NCBI GenBank assembly: GCA_037444845.1
Contig: JBBILQ010000002.1
Location: 45,952-109,951 of the forward strand
DNA from: JARYMI01 sp037444845
Lineage (GTDB): Bacteria; Acidobacteriota; Aminicenantia; Aminicenantales; UBA8522
DNA length: 64,000 nt
Reading direction: 5' to 3'
Each line of letters begins with the position of its first letter. The first letter of the stretch is position 1. Of this stretch, positions 41,779-50,250 are shown in pieces. A program made the position numbers and the translations under genes. Under the pieces are notes generated by a model. It did not search any database, was not told the origin of the DNA, and saw only the letters and a program-made list of their open reading frames with translations.

Positions 41779-42592
41779 GGTCTTCATCCATCCGACCTCC
41801 ACCGTTCATCCCCGGGCTCAGCTTGATCACGGAGTCTGGATCGGGCCGGGCTGTTTCATCGGCGAGAAGGTCACGATTCACAGGAAGACGCGGCTTGACG
41901 CCCACGTTTACATCGATGGGCACACGGAGATAGGCGAGGACTGTCACTTTTCGCCCTATTCGGTCATCGGGACAGAGCCCCAGGATGTCGGCTACCGTGG
42001 AGAGGAAACCCTGGTCAAGATCGGCCGCCGGAACGTCTTCCGCGAGTTCATCACCGTCCATCGGGGCACCGAAAAAGGGGGGAGGGAGACGGTCATCGGC
42101 GATGACAACTATTTCATGGCTTACTCGCATATCGCCCATGACTGCCGGGTTGGCAACGGGACCATTTTTATTAACGCGGCCACGCTGGGCGGCCATGTCA
42201 GCATCGATGATTTCGCCACGATCAGCGCTTTCAGCGCCGTTCACCAGTTCTGCCGGGTAGGAAAATACGCCTATGTCGGCGGCTTCACTGTCGTCACTCA
42301 AGATGTCCTGCCTTTCTGCCGGGTGGCGGGGATGAGGCCAGTCCTGATTTACGGGCTGAACGCCATCGGACTGCGCCGGCGGGGGTTCAACCGGGAACGG
42401 TTGGGAGCGTTGAAGGAGATGTTTAGAATACTTTTTTACTTGGACCTCAACACGACTCAGGCCGCTGAGAAAATAACGAAACTCTTCCCTCCCCATGAAG
42501 ACAGGGACGAAATCCTCTCTTTTATCCAGTCATCCCAAAGGGGCATCATCAAGAAGGCTTCGCCGCAATGGGAGAACGAATCGGAATTTTAG
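41765..42592 (+). CDS. lpxA: UDP-N-acetylglucosamine acyltransferase
   Basis: A 275-residue left-handed parallel beta-helix protein with hexapeptide repeats such as IGPGCFIGEKV, HVYIDGHTEIGEDC and ATLGGHVSI; the catalytic His region is FMAYSHIAHDCRVGN near 120. The C-terminal helical domain (FNRERLGALKEMFRILF) is typical. It adds a 3-hydroxyacyl chain to UDP-GlcNAc, the first step of lipid A synthesis. The start lies inside fabZ and the end overlaps lpxI by 25 bases. Confidence 0.94.
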   Translation: MNTGEVFIHPTSTVHPRAQLDHGVWIGPGCFIGEKVTIHRKTRLDAHVYIDGHTEIGEDCHFSPYSVIGTEPQDVGYRGEETLVKIGRRNVFREFITVHRGTEKGGRETVIGDDNYFMAYSHIAHDCRVGNGTIFINAATLGGHVSIDDFATISAFSAVHQFCRVGKYAYVGGFTVVTQDVLPFCRVAGMRPVLIYGLNAIGLRRRGFNRERLGALKEMFRILFYLDLNTTQAAEKITKLFPPHEDRDEILSFIQSSQRGIIKKASPQWENESEF

Positions 42593-43392
42593 CCGGCCGG
42601 GGAGCGTTTGTCTCCTGGGCCCTGTCCGAGTTGAAGGGACAAGGCTTTGCCTGCGTTGTCGCCGGCGTCGAGGGGGAAGCAGAGAGCGGCCTCGAATCTC
42701 GAGCGGACGTCTTCGAGTGGATAAAACCTGGCGATGCGGCAAAGGCCATTTCCTTTCTGAAGAGCCACGGCGTCCGGGCCGTGATGATGTTAGGGAAGGT
42801 TCGTCCAGGCTTGATTTTCAAGAGGTCAGGTTTCGACGCTGAGGCGGCGGGCCTCTGGGATAAGGTCGAAGAAAAATCTCCGTCCGGCATCATAAGGGCG
42901 GTCATCGACCTCTTTGAGGAAAAAGGGCTGAGGGTCGTAAGCCCGGAGTTCCTTCTTCAGCCCAGGTTTTGCCGTGCTGGTGTTCTCACGGCAAAAAAGC
43001 CCGGAGTCGCGCTCGTGGAAGATGTCGATATCGGGCTCCGGATGGCCAAACGCCTGGCCGATTTGGAGGTCGGGCAGACGGTCATCATCAAAGAAAAGGC
43101 CATTGTGGCCGTGGAGGGCATGGAAGGCACGGATCAAACGATCACGAGAGGCGGAGAGCTGGCGGGTCCGGGTATCGTGGCCGCAAAAGCTGGGCGGACA
43201 CGGCAGGACTTGCGAATTGACGTCCCTGCCATCGGCCTGGCCACTGTCGAGAGCCTTGTCCGGGCAGGCGGCGCAGGGCTCGGGCTTGAGGCTGGGAACG
43301 TGGCCTTTTTCCAGAAAGAAGAAGCAATCGAGCTGGCGAACGCGCACGGCCTCCATATCGTCGTCCGCGAAGTCCAGAACGGAGGTGGCTGA
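42568..43392 (+). CDS. lpxI: UDP-2,3-diacylglucosamine pyrophosphatase LpxI
   Basis: A 274-residue protein of the LpxI (DUF1009) family, the alternative to LpxH outside gamma/beta-proteobacteria. The N-terminal domain begins GERIGILAGRGAFVSWAL; the C-terminal domain has VAVEGMEGTDQTITRGGEL near 180-197, the conserved EGxEGTD active-site region with the catalytic Asp. It releases UMP from UDP-2,3-diacylglucosamine to give lipid X. It lies between lpxA and an oxidoreductase gene with overlaps on both sides. Confidence 0.93.
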   Translation: MGERIGILAGRGAFVSWALSELKGQGFACVVAGVEGEAESGLESRADVFEWIKPGDAAKAISFLKSHGVRAVMMLGKVRPGLIFKRSGFDAEAAGLWDKVEEKSPSGIIRAVIDLFEEKGLRVVSPEFLLQPRFCRAGVLTAKKPGVALVEDVDIGLRMAKRLADLEVGQTVIIKEKAIVAVEGMEGTDQTITRGGELAGPGIVAAKAGRTRQDLRIDVPAIGLATVESLVRAGGAGLGLEAGNVAFFQKEEAIELANAHGLHIVVREVQNGGG

Positions 43393-44306
43393 TGGACAAA
43401 GTCAGGGTCGGGATCATCGGCGTCGGCTATTTGGGCATGCAGCATGCCCGCATTCTCTCCTACTTGGAAGAAGCCGAGCTTAAGGGAGTTGCCGACGTCG
43501 ACTTCAAGAAAGCCGTGGAAATTGGCAACCGCCATGGCGTCGGTTACTTCCAGAATTACGAAGATATGTTGGATGAAATCGACGCTGCCATCGTTTCCAC
43601 CCCGACCTCCGAGCACTTTTCCATTTCTATGAACCTCCTTCGCCAGGGCAAGTCGGTCCTCGTGGAAAAACCCATCACTGAGACCGTCGAACAGGGAGAG
43701 CAGTTGGTCGAGCAGGCCAAGAGAGACGGGCTCGTCCTTCAGGTCGGGCACCTGGAGCGGTTTAACCCGGCTGTTGAAGCCGTGGAAGACATCATCAGAG
43801 AGCCGAAATTCATCGAGGTCCAGCGGCTGGGATCATTCTCCGCGCGCTCCCTGGACATCGACGTTATCCTCGACTTGATGATCCACGACCTGGACATCAT
43901 CATCGCCATGATCAAGGATGAGGTCAACACCATCCGCGCTTCCGGCATCCATGTGCTCTCTGAAAAGATCGATATTGCCAACGCCCGGCTGGAGTTCAAA
44001 ACGGGCTGCGTGGCCACGCTGACAGCCAGCCGCGTCCATCAGGGCAAGGTCAGGAAGCTCCGTATCTTTGAGCCGACCGTCTACTACTCGATTGACTATA
44101 TTGACCAGGAAGTCAAAGTCTTTCCGCTTAACGGCCGCCAGACCGACATCAAGACGTTGAGAATCCAGAAAGAAGAACCGCTCAAGAAAGAACTGCGCAA
44201 CTTCCTGGAATCTGTCCAGACTGGAAGAATATCGAAAGTCAGCGGTGAAGAAGGGTTGCGAGCGCTCCGTCTCGCTTACAACGTCCTCAAAGAGGCCGAG
44301 ACTTAG
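43392..44306 (+). CDS. Gfo/Idh/MocA-family oxidoreductase at the end of the lipid A run
   Basis: A 304-residue protein: VRVGIIGVGYLGMQHARIL (NAD(P) Rossmann loop), VSTPTSEHF near 72, VLVEKPITETVEQGEQ near 95 with the EKP motif, and the C-terminal domain with DLMIHDLDIIIAM near 160. Genes of this family next to lpxI are frequent and are thought to act on a nucleotide sugar, possibly to make a 3-amino sugar for lipid A; that is inference here. The TGATG overlap with lpxI implies co-translation. lpxB, lpxC and lpxD are not in the window. Confidence 0.85.
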   Translation: MDKVRVGIIGVGYLGMQHARILSYLEEAELKGVADVDFKKAVEIGNRHGVGYFQNYEDMLDEIDAAIVSTPTSEHFSISMNLLRQGKSVLVEKPITETVEQGEQLVEQAKRDGLVLQVGHLERFNPAVEAVEDIIREPKFIEVQRLGSFSARSLDIDVILDLMIHDLDIIIAMIKDEVNTIRASGIHVLSEKIDIANARLEFKTGCVATLTASRVHQGKVRKLRIFEPTVYYSIDYIDQEVKVFPLNGRQTDIKTLRIQKEEPLKKELRNFLESVQTGRISKVSGEEGLRALRLAYNVLKEAET

Positions 44307-44349
44307 TGCCCCGTCTCGTAAACTTCTTCCCAATTCGCCAGTTTTTTCC

Positions 44350-45081
44350 CTATTTGCTCATTTTAAAGAGAGAATCCTCAAGGTTTGCGTTGAATGTGAC
44401 CCTGGTCAGCGTCATCCTCATGAACTCCTGGCCGTCCTGGTGGGTCGAAAAGGAATGGGCAACGACTGCTCCGTCGACCTTTCGATAATCAGAAAAGGCG
44501 GTCTCGGCCATGACCTCAACCCCTGCCTGGCCAAGAGAGGTGCCCTTGGTCTTGTACGTTAGGTGCGTGGCCGGGTCAAGATAAAGGACTGTCTTGTGGC
44601 CGTCGGGCATGGTCTGTTCGAGAACGAGATAATCCTTATCTTCGATTTTTTCCTTTCCCTTGAATTCGTAAGTGATTCCGTATTTTTCTGGATGGAGAAG
44701 GGAGTCGTTTCCAAGGGCCTGGCGCTTGATCTCCCGGGTAAAATTTTCCGGCATCTGCTCGGCTGCGCCCGTTTGAGGGTTTGTCATCCAGGCAACCTCG
44801 CCGTCAAAAGCCTGGGTGATGACCATGCCCATCACTTCGATGTCGATCCGCATCATGCTGGGCTCTTTCTGATACAGGGTAACAGACCCGGTGATCCCCA
44901 TCTGGACGATTTCGACGGTTCCCGTGGTCGTCGTGTCCTTGATCGCTTCGAGTGTTTTCACACCTCCCTGGGCTTCGATCATTTTGGCCAGAACCTCTTT
45001 GGTTGTCTGGCACACCGCCGGCGAAGAGATGAGAGCAGACAGGAATAGAACAGACAGGACGAGAGAAACAGTCTTTTTCAT
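44350..45081 (-). CDS. Exported LolA/outer-membrane lipoprotein-sorting-like protein
   Basis: A 243-residue protein with a signal peptide (LVLSVLFLSALISSPAVC, cleavage around CQ). The mature part is a curved-sheet type fold: LAKMIEAQGGVKTLEAIKD, SVTLYQKEPSMMRIDIEVMG, then TVLYLDPATHLTYKTKGTS, typical of LolA/LolB-like lipid-binding proteins found widely in Aminicenantes-like genomes. It probably binds lipid or a lipoprotein in the periplasm. It converges on the Gfo/Idh gene with 43 bases between; the 225 bases upstream hold only an SD-like GAGGAGGAAACG and AT-rich sequence. Confidence 0.6.
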   Translation of the reverse strand: MKKTVSLVLSVLFLSALISSPAVCQTTKEVLAKMIEAQGGVKTLEAIKDTTTTGTVEIVQMGITGSVTLYQKEPSMMRIDIEVMGMVITQAFDGEVAWMTNPQTGAAEQMPENFTREIKRQALGNDSLLHPEKYGITYEFKGKEKIEDKDYLVLEQTMPDGHKTVLYLDPATHLTYKTKGTSLGQAGVEVMAETAFSDYRKVDGAVVAHSFSTHQDGQEFMRMTLTRVTFNANLEDSLFKMSK

Positions 45082-45306
45082 CGTTTCCTCCTCTTCGACT
45101 TTGTTTTGTCGAACCTTTGATTTATTCGAAATCTAACTCTTCCTTACGGGAATACAGGGAAAAAGTTTTCCCTCTCATTTTAAAGAAAAGCCACTCCTTT
45201 TACAATGAAATCATGCGTCTATGATTGCCTCTCTGTTTAAGGGATAGATTGGGCAGCCTCCTGAACCGATCATAAAAATCACCTAGTCGGAGATGTTCCC
45301 GTGCGT

Positions 45307-46261
45307 TTATTCAGATGTCTTGAGGCGGCCGGAAAGAAAGAGCGTCGGTTTAAAAGTGATCAAGCGAGGAAGAGAGACGTACTTACTTTGAGGCGTATAC
45401 ACTTCGATTACCGGAACTTCCCGGTTTTCGTAGGAAAAGCCGCCGATGTAGGCGTGGACTGTCGGCATCCGGCCAAGGCGCCGGACGATGTTGAGACACG
45501 TCTCTGGCGAAATAATTTCGTCGGTCCTGACTCTCGCCTCTCTGTGTTCTTCGGAGAGAAACCTGTTTTTTTCTTTCTCCTCGAAAGCAACGGGGAACAC
45601 CTCCTCCTTCTCCAGGTCCTTGTGTTGAATGGCCAGAGTCAGCGACTTAAGTCTGGGATAAGAAAATGAGGCGAGGAGGACGCCCCTCTCTCTTAATTCG
45701 CTGGCGGTCTGGGTGATATCCAAGAGCGTCAGGTAGTCCGCTTCCTTGTCGAACTCCAGCTCAACCCGGAGGTTTTCTATCCTGTCTTCTTTTCCGTTAT
45801 AGATGAAGCGGGGAAAACGGGCTGTTTTTGCTTTGAGGACGGGAAACGTCATCTTCTTGCTGTTTTCCTCCTGGCGGCCTGTTTTTCCTGAAGACGGGGA
45901 GGATCTTCTCGGCAAGCCAGAAGAAGCCCTGCTTGTAGGCGCTCAGGACTTCGACCTCTAAATTTTGAACGCCGGCCAGGCGCAGTTTCTCTTCGATTCG
46001 AGCTCGAACTGCCTCTCTCACGCGAGGCGATTCGCTCACGCCCAGGCTGACGGCGACAGGCCCGGACAGGTCCAGGCCGCTAATTCTTCCCTCGAAAAGA
46101 GCCAGAGCTTCGTCAACTTCCCAGGGAAATTCGCGTTCTTTCTCAAAAATGACTTTGTTCTCCTTCAGGCCATAAGCCTGGAGCTCGAGTTTTTCTGGCT
46201 TCAAGCTTTTTCCCAGGAGCTCCGCCGACAGCAGAATAATTCCAGAGGTCCTTCTTTTCAT
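45307..46261 (-). pseudogene. Truncated, probably frameshifted M14-type carboxypeptidase gene
   Basis: Two overlapping minus-strand frames read as one protein. The first (46261 down to 45797, 154 codons) starts MKRRTSGIILLSAELLGKSL and runs well to about KILPVFRK, then turns into low-quality sequence. The second (open from 45915, ATG at 45852, to 45307) continues with a beta-rich segment and then PTVHAYIGGFSYENREVPVI and PRLITFKPTLFLSGR, the start of an M14 zinc-peptidase domain. In that family GR is followed by HHANE-like zinc ligands; here it is LKTSE and a stop, and no continuation is found to 45082. A frameshift near 45850-45870 plus a 3' deletion is the simplest reading. Two small real genes are the alternative. 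Confidence 0.5.
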
Positions 46262-46358
46262 TCTCTTCTCCTTCGCGCAGGATTCACCGCGGCTAAGCTC
46301 TCATTGTGAAAAGTTCGGCCGCCTAAGTCAACAGATTCCTGGAATGGTGCCATTTGGG

Positions 46359-46387
46359 TTGACTTTTTGCGCCGTATCCGCTATAGT
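46359..46387 (+). promoter_or_regulatory. Upstream promoter of the SpoIID-domain gene
   Basis: TTGACT (46359-46364), 17 bases, TATAGT (46382-46387). It lies about 130 bases before the start codon, upstream of a second promoter at 46466-46495. Nothing recognisable is encoded in the leader between them. Confidence 0.55.
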
Positions 46388-46465
46388 GCAAGCTCATATC
46401 AGGGCGAGAAAATACAATATTTAGTATCAATTGAATAGAAAGGTAGCACAGGTTGAAGATTTTGC

Positions 46466-46495
46466 TTGACAAGGAAGTTTTGTCTTCAATATAAT
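46466..46495 (+). promoter_or_regulatory. Consensus promoter of the SpoIID-domain gene
   Basis: TTGACA (46466-46471), 18 bases, TATAAT (46490-46495): both boxes match the sigma-70 consensus exactly. The expected transcript starts near 46502, about 15 bases before ATG 46517. Confidence 0.75.
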
Positions 46496-46516
46496 CTCTT
46501 CGAATATTGTCAGCTC

Positions 46517-48730
46517 ATGTCAGAACCTAAGAACGGCCATAGCAAATACTTTGTCATCGCCTTCCTGGCTCTCTTCTTTTTCGCCGGAAAGCCTGTCGAA
46601 TTCGGCCAGGAAAACTCCTTTTTTCATGGATTCCTCATCCGCAACCCCGTCATCAGAATAGGCCTCGGGGTCAACATCGATGACATTTTGATTCAGGCCT
46701 CCTCGGGGATGAAGATCTACGAGGCCGGGTCGAGTTACAGGCTCTTGGCGGAGGATGTGAATGAGATCCGCGTCCGCGGCCGCCGCGAGAAGCTGACCGA
46801 AAAATTCCTCCTCCTTGTCGGCCAGTCGGAGAAAAAAGAGGAAGCCGAGCGGCTGGCTCTCCAGTTAAGGTCTAAAATAGACCAGAAGCTCTATGTCAGG
46901 CAGGACAGAAAGGGCAGGAGTGAAGAGACCTTCCAGGTCCTGGTTGGAGACTTCCTCACGCGCGGCGAAGCCTTGGGGTTTATTAAAAAATTGAACGAGG
47001 CTGGCATCAAAGAAGCCTGGATCGTGAACGAGGAGGTGACCGAGGAAGAATCCCACCCCCTCTGGGTGCTCGTCAACGATGAGCTCAAGACTCTTCACAA
47101 GGACACGGTTATCTATTTCGTCCCTTCTCATCCGCAAAGCTCCCTTTCTTTTAACGGCCGCCAGTACCGGGGTATTTTTGTCCTGAAGGCAAGCCGCAAA
47201 GGCCTTGTTCTGGTGAATATCCTGAACCTCGAAAACTACCTCAAAGGTGTCGTCCCCAGAGAGCTTTCTCCCTATCGCTACGCAGCTTTCGAAGCTCTTA
47301 AAGCCCAGGCTGTGGCGGCCAGGACTTACGCTATGAAGAACATGGGGTTAAACGAGGACTTAGGGTTTGACCTCTGCGATACACCGCAGTGCCAGGTTTA
47401 CGGAGGCCTGAGCGCGGAACATCCGCTCAGCTCGCAGGCAGTCGAGGCAACAAGGGGAGAGGTGGCTGTTTACAAGGGAAAGCTTATCAATGCCCTCTAC
47501 ACCAGCACGTGCGGAGGGATGACAGAGGACAGCGAAAAGGTTTTTGAAGGCCGATTTGTGCCTTATTTAGCAAGCACTGAGTGCACCCTTGAAAAGCAAA
47601 AAGAATGGACATTGGAAGCGACGCCGCTCGTGCCCATTGCCATGGGAAGCCGGAACATCGAGCGTGAGGTGGCATCACTCGTTTCGCTGGGCACCATTCC
47701 GCCGGAGACTGCTCCCTCATTCTACAGGGAACCAGCCCCTTATGAGGAAGCTTGCCTCTGGACCCAAAACGCCCTGGATTTCCTGGGAAAGAAAAAAGAT
47801 AAGTTTATCCAGGGAAAGATGACTCTGAACTTCCCGGGACTGGCTTTTTTTCTTATCGATGCTTTTCAATGGAGAGAGAGAGTTGAAAACCTGATGCTCA
47901 GGAGCGAGGTGGACTTCATCCTCAAGGATTTTCCGCCGTTAAGAGAAGGAGTCAGGGACAGCTTGGCTTACCTCATCCACACCGGAATTTTTCCTACAGA
48001 CCCGAAAATGGGGGACGAGTCAAGAATCGTGACAAGAGGCGAGATGGCCTATGTGTTATACAAGGCAATCCGCAGCCATTTTGACCCTAGCCACAAGGGA
48101 ATCTTTCGCAGCCTGGACGGAAACAAGGTTGAAGTCGAGGAAGACGGCCGGGCCAGGACTCTGGCTCTCTCCGGGAACGTCGTTTTGTTCCGCAGCCAGG
48201 ATGGGGAAAAGAGCCCGGCCTCGCGGATTGCGTTTCTTGGGGGAGAAGAAATCATCTGGCTGGAAAGACAGGGCGAGATCGGGCTGCTTGAGGTCAATTT
48301 TCCTGTCAACTCGAATGTCCTCGACAGGGGCTCGGTTTATAACCGCTGGCAAGTTAGGTTATCCCGAGAAGAACTGGAAAAAAAGATTCAGGATTATTAC
48401 CCGATCGGCCGTCTCGTTGACCTGACGGTGGAGGAGCGGGGCAAATCTCGGCGGGTGACGAAGCTGCAGATTACTGGGATGGACAGCCAGGTTATCGTCA
48501 CCGGCCTGAAAATCCGCTGGGTCTTAGGGCTGAAAGACACCCTCTTCACTATCGACCGGGAACACGAAGAAAACGGACGGGTCACGTATTTCACCTTCTC
48601 CGGCAGGGGATGGGGACATGGCGTTGGGCTCTGTCAAGTCGGGGCCTTTCGCATGGCCCAAGCCGGAGCCGACTACAGGGACATTCTTAGCAAATATTAC
48701 AGGGACATTAAGATCAACAAGTCTTACTGA
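46517..48730 (+). CDS. SpoIID/LytB-domain protein with SPOR-like and SLH-like regions
   Basis: A 737-residue exported or anchored protein (hydrophobic segment FVIAFLALFFFAG at about 13-25). Residues about 95-180 resemble a SPOR peptidoglycan-binding repeat (KFLLLVGQSEKKEEAERLAL). The SpoIID core follows: NLENYLKGVVPRELSPYRY near 245 with the conserved Glu, AQAVAARTYAMKNMG, and YTSTCGGMTEDSEKVF near 335. An insert near 485-530 (LIHTGIFPTDP, TRGEMAYVLYKAI) looks like an SLH module. The C-terminus GRGWGHGVGLCQVGAFRMAQ closes the SpoIID domain. Such proteins cleave peptidoglycan glycan strands lacking stem peptides. The start has no clear ribosome site. Confidence 0.85.
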   Translation: MSEPKNGHSKYFVIAFLALFFFAGKPVEFGQENSFFHGFLIRNPVIRIGLGVNIDDILIQASSGMKIYEAGSSYRLLAEDVNEIRVRGRREKLTEKFLLLVGQSEKKEEAERLALQLRSKIDQKLYVRQDRKGRSEETFQVLVGDFLTRGEALGFIKKLNEAGIKEAWIVNEEVTEEESHPLWVLVNDELKTLHKDTVIYFVPSHPQSSLSFNGRQYRGIFVLKASRKGLVLVNILNLENYLKGVVPRELSPYRYAAFEALKAQAVAARTYAMKNMGLNEDLGFDLCDTPQCQVYGGLSAEHPLSSQAVEATRGEVAVYKGKLINALYTSTCGGMTEDSEKVFEGRFVPYLASTECTLEKQKEWTLEATPLVPIAMGSRNIEREVASLVSLGTIPPETAPSFYREPAPYEEACLWTQNALDFLGKKKDKFIQGKMTLNFPGLAFFLIDAFQWRERVENLMLRSEVDFILKDFPPLREGVRDSLAYLIHTGIFPTDPKMGDESRIVTRGEMAYVLYKAIRSHFDPSHKGIFRSLDGNKVEVEEDGRARTLALSGNVVLFRSQDGEKSPASRIAFLGGEEIIWLERQGEIGLLEVNFPVNSNVLDRGSVYNRWQVRLSREELEKKIQDYYPIGRLVDLTVEERGKSRRVTKLQITGMDSQVIVTGLKIRWVLGLKDTLFTIDREHEENGRVTYFTFSGRGWGHGVGLCQVGAFRMAQAGADYRDILSKYYRDIKINKSY

Positions 48731-48785
48731 CAGCAATAATAATTGGCGACGGCCCTCGGCGAGAACTGTCCCCATGACCCATGAC

Positions 48786-48933
48786 TTAACCTGGACTATT
48801 CACGAAATGAAAGGAAAAAATCCCCTCTCCCCATGTGGGAGAGGGTCGGGGTGAGGGGGATCATTCAAAGATTCCCCCTCCCCCCAGGGGAGGGGCCTGC
48901 TTTCTGGCATAATTTGTGAATAGGTCAGGTTAA
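48786..48933 (+). mobile_element. MITE family A, copy 3 (148 bp variant)
   Basis: Begins TTAACCTGGACTATTCACGA and follows copy A1 for about 100 bases, then ends differently: a shortened GC hairpin, GGCCTGCTTTCTGGCATAAT and TTGTGAATAGGTCAGGTTAA. The right-hand TTAA supplies the kbl stop codon. The right-end variant is shared with partial copy A4 at the window end. The bases from 48731 to 48785 contain a GTCCCC motif. Confidence 0.9.
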
Positions 48934-50132
48934 TTGATGACGCTGTATTTTTTACCGACTTTAGAGAACGCCTCGATGGCTTTGTCTAAATGCTCTTGCT
49001 CATGGGCAGCGGAGAGCTGGACGCGGATTCGGGCCTGTCCTCTGGGAACAACAGGATAATAGAACCCGATCACGTAAATCCCATCGGTGAGCAAGTCGCG
49101 AGCCATGTCCTGGGAGAGCTTGGCATCGTTCTCGAACTTGCCGAGCATGATCGGGCAGATGGGATGATCGCTTTGCGGAATCTCAAAACCCACCTTGGCC
49201 ATGTTCGCTCTAAAGTATTTCGTGTTGAACTCGAGCTTGTCCCTGAGCTCGGTTGTCTCTGTCAGGAGGTCGAAAATGGCGATTGAAGTGGCGATCACGA
49301 CCGGGGAGACGGTGTTGCTGAAGAGGTACGGTCTGGAGCGCTGCCTGTAGAGGTCGACAATCTCTTTTCGGCCGGCGGCGAATCCGCCGGAAGAGCCGCC
49401 CAGGGCTTTGCCCAGAGTTCCTGTGATGATGTCGATTTTTCCCGTCACGTTCCTGTATTCGGGCGTTCCCCGGCCGGTCTTGCCAACGAACCCCGTGGAG
49501 TGAGCGTCATCGATCATCACCAACGCATCGTATTTTTCAGCCAGGGGAACGATTTCGTGGAGCTTGGCGATGTCGCCGTCCATCGAGAAAACGCCGTCGG
49601 TGGCGACCATGCGGTACCGCTTGGTCTGCGTCTGTTTGAGCTTGTCCTCAAGGTCAGCCATGTCGGCGTGTTTGTAAATGAAGCGCTCCGCCTTGCAGAG
49701 GCGGATGCCGTCGATGATCGAGGCGTGGTTGAGCTGGTCCGTGATGATGGCGTCCTCAGCGCCGAGGAGGGGCTCAAAGATGCCGCCGTTGGCGTCGAAA
49801 CACGCCGCGTACAGGATCGTGTCTTCAGTCCCCAAGAATTGAGAAATTTTTTCTTCGAGGATTTTGTGGATTTCCTGTGTGCCGCAGATGAACCGGACTG
49901 AGCTCATCCCGTATCCCCATCGGTCGAGCGCCTTATGAGCGGCGGCGATGGCCTTGGGGTGGCTGGACAGGCCCAAATAGTTGTTGGCACAGAAGTTTAG
50001 AACCTTGCGGCCGCCTTTGACCTCAATTTCAGCGCCCTGGGGAGTCATGATGATTCTTTCTTCCTTGAAGAGGCCGGCTTCGCGGATGGATTGAAGTTCT
50101 TTTTGCAGATGCTCTTTTAATTTTCCGTACAT
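48930..50132 (-). CDS. kbl: Glycine C-acetyltransferase (2-amino-3-ketobutyrate CoA ligase)
   Basis: A 400-residue PLP enzyme of the alpha-oxoamine synthase family. NFCANNYLGLSSHPKAI near residue 45, DQLNHASIIDGIRL near 130, MIDDAHSTGFVGKTGRG near 205 and TGTLGKALGGSSGGF near 235-250 with the PLP Lys match KBL closely. It splits 2-amino-3-ketobutyrate with CoA to glycine and acetyl-CoA; the partner dehydrogenase gene is 12 kb away at 61719-62699. The ATG 50132 gives MYGKLKEHL, the family N-terminus. Its stop codon TAA is the terminal TTAA of MITE A3. Confidence 0.95.
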   Translation of the reverse strand: MYGKLKEHLQKELQSIREAGLFKEERIIMTPQGAEIEVKGGRKVLNFCANNYLGLSSHPKAIAAAHKALDRWGYGMSSVRFICGTQEIHKILEEKISQFLGTEDTILYAACFDANGGIFEPLLGAEDAIITDQLNHASIIDGIRLCKAERFIYKHADMADLEDKLKQTQTKRYRMVATDGVFSMDGDIAKLHEIVPLAEKYDALVMIDDAHSTGFVGKTGRGTPEYRNVTGKIDIITGTLGKALGGSSGGFAAGRKEIVDLYRQRSRPYLFSNTVSPVVIATSIAIFDLLTETTELRDKLEFNTKYFRANMAKVGFEIPQSDHPICPIMLGKFENDAKLSQDMARDLLTDGIYVIGFYYPVVPRGQARIRVQLSAAHEQEHLDKAIEAFSKVGKKYSVIN

Positions 50133-50159
50133 ACATACCGCCTTTTTTAGGGAATTTAA

Positions 50160-50188
50160 ACTATACCTTCGCAACTCGTCTCTGTCAA
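50160..50188 (-). promoter_or_regulatory. Promoter of kbl
   Basis: On the minus strand TTGACA (50183-50188), 17 bases, TATAGT (50160-50165). The transcript would start about 20 bases before the kbl ATG. It lies back to back with the aminopropyltransferase promoter, whose -35 is 26 bases away. Confidence 0.7.
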
Positions 50189-50214
50189 CCAGCCTTTGGT
50201 CCGCCGGAATGAAA

Positions 50215-50243
50215 TTGACAGAGCAGAGTGTGGCCGTTATAAT
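50215..50243 (+). promoter_or_regulatory. Perfect consensus promoter directly abutting the aminopropyltransferase start
   Basis: TTGACA (50215-50220), exactly 17 bases, TATAAT (50238-50243). The ATG at 50251 lies seven bases after the -10, where the transcript itself should begin, so the mRNA would be leaderless. Confidence 0.8.
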
Positions 50244-50250
50244 TCGGGCG

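Noticed and set aside
41684..42496. A 270-codon minus-strand frame opposite lpxA
   Set aside because: The plus strand encodes hexapeptide repeats with catalytic His; the antisense frame has no family likeness.
46466..46516. Longer TTG start for the SpoIID-domain protein
   Set aside because: The TTG is the first half of a perfect TTGACA -35 box, with TATAAT following; the extension is promoter DNA.
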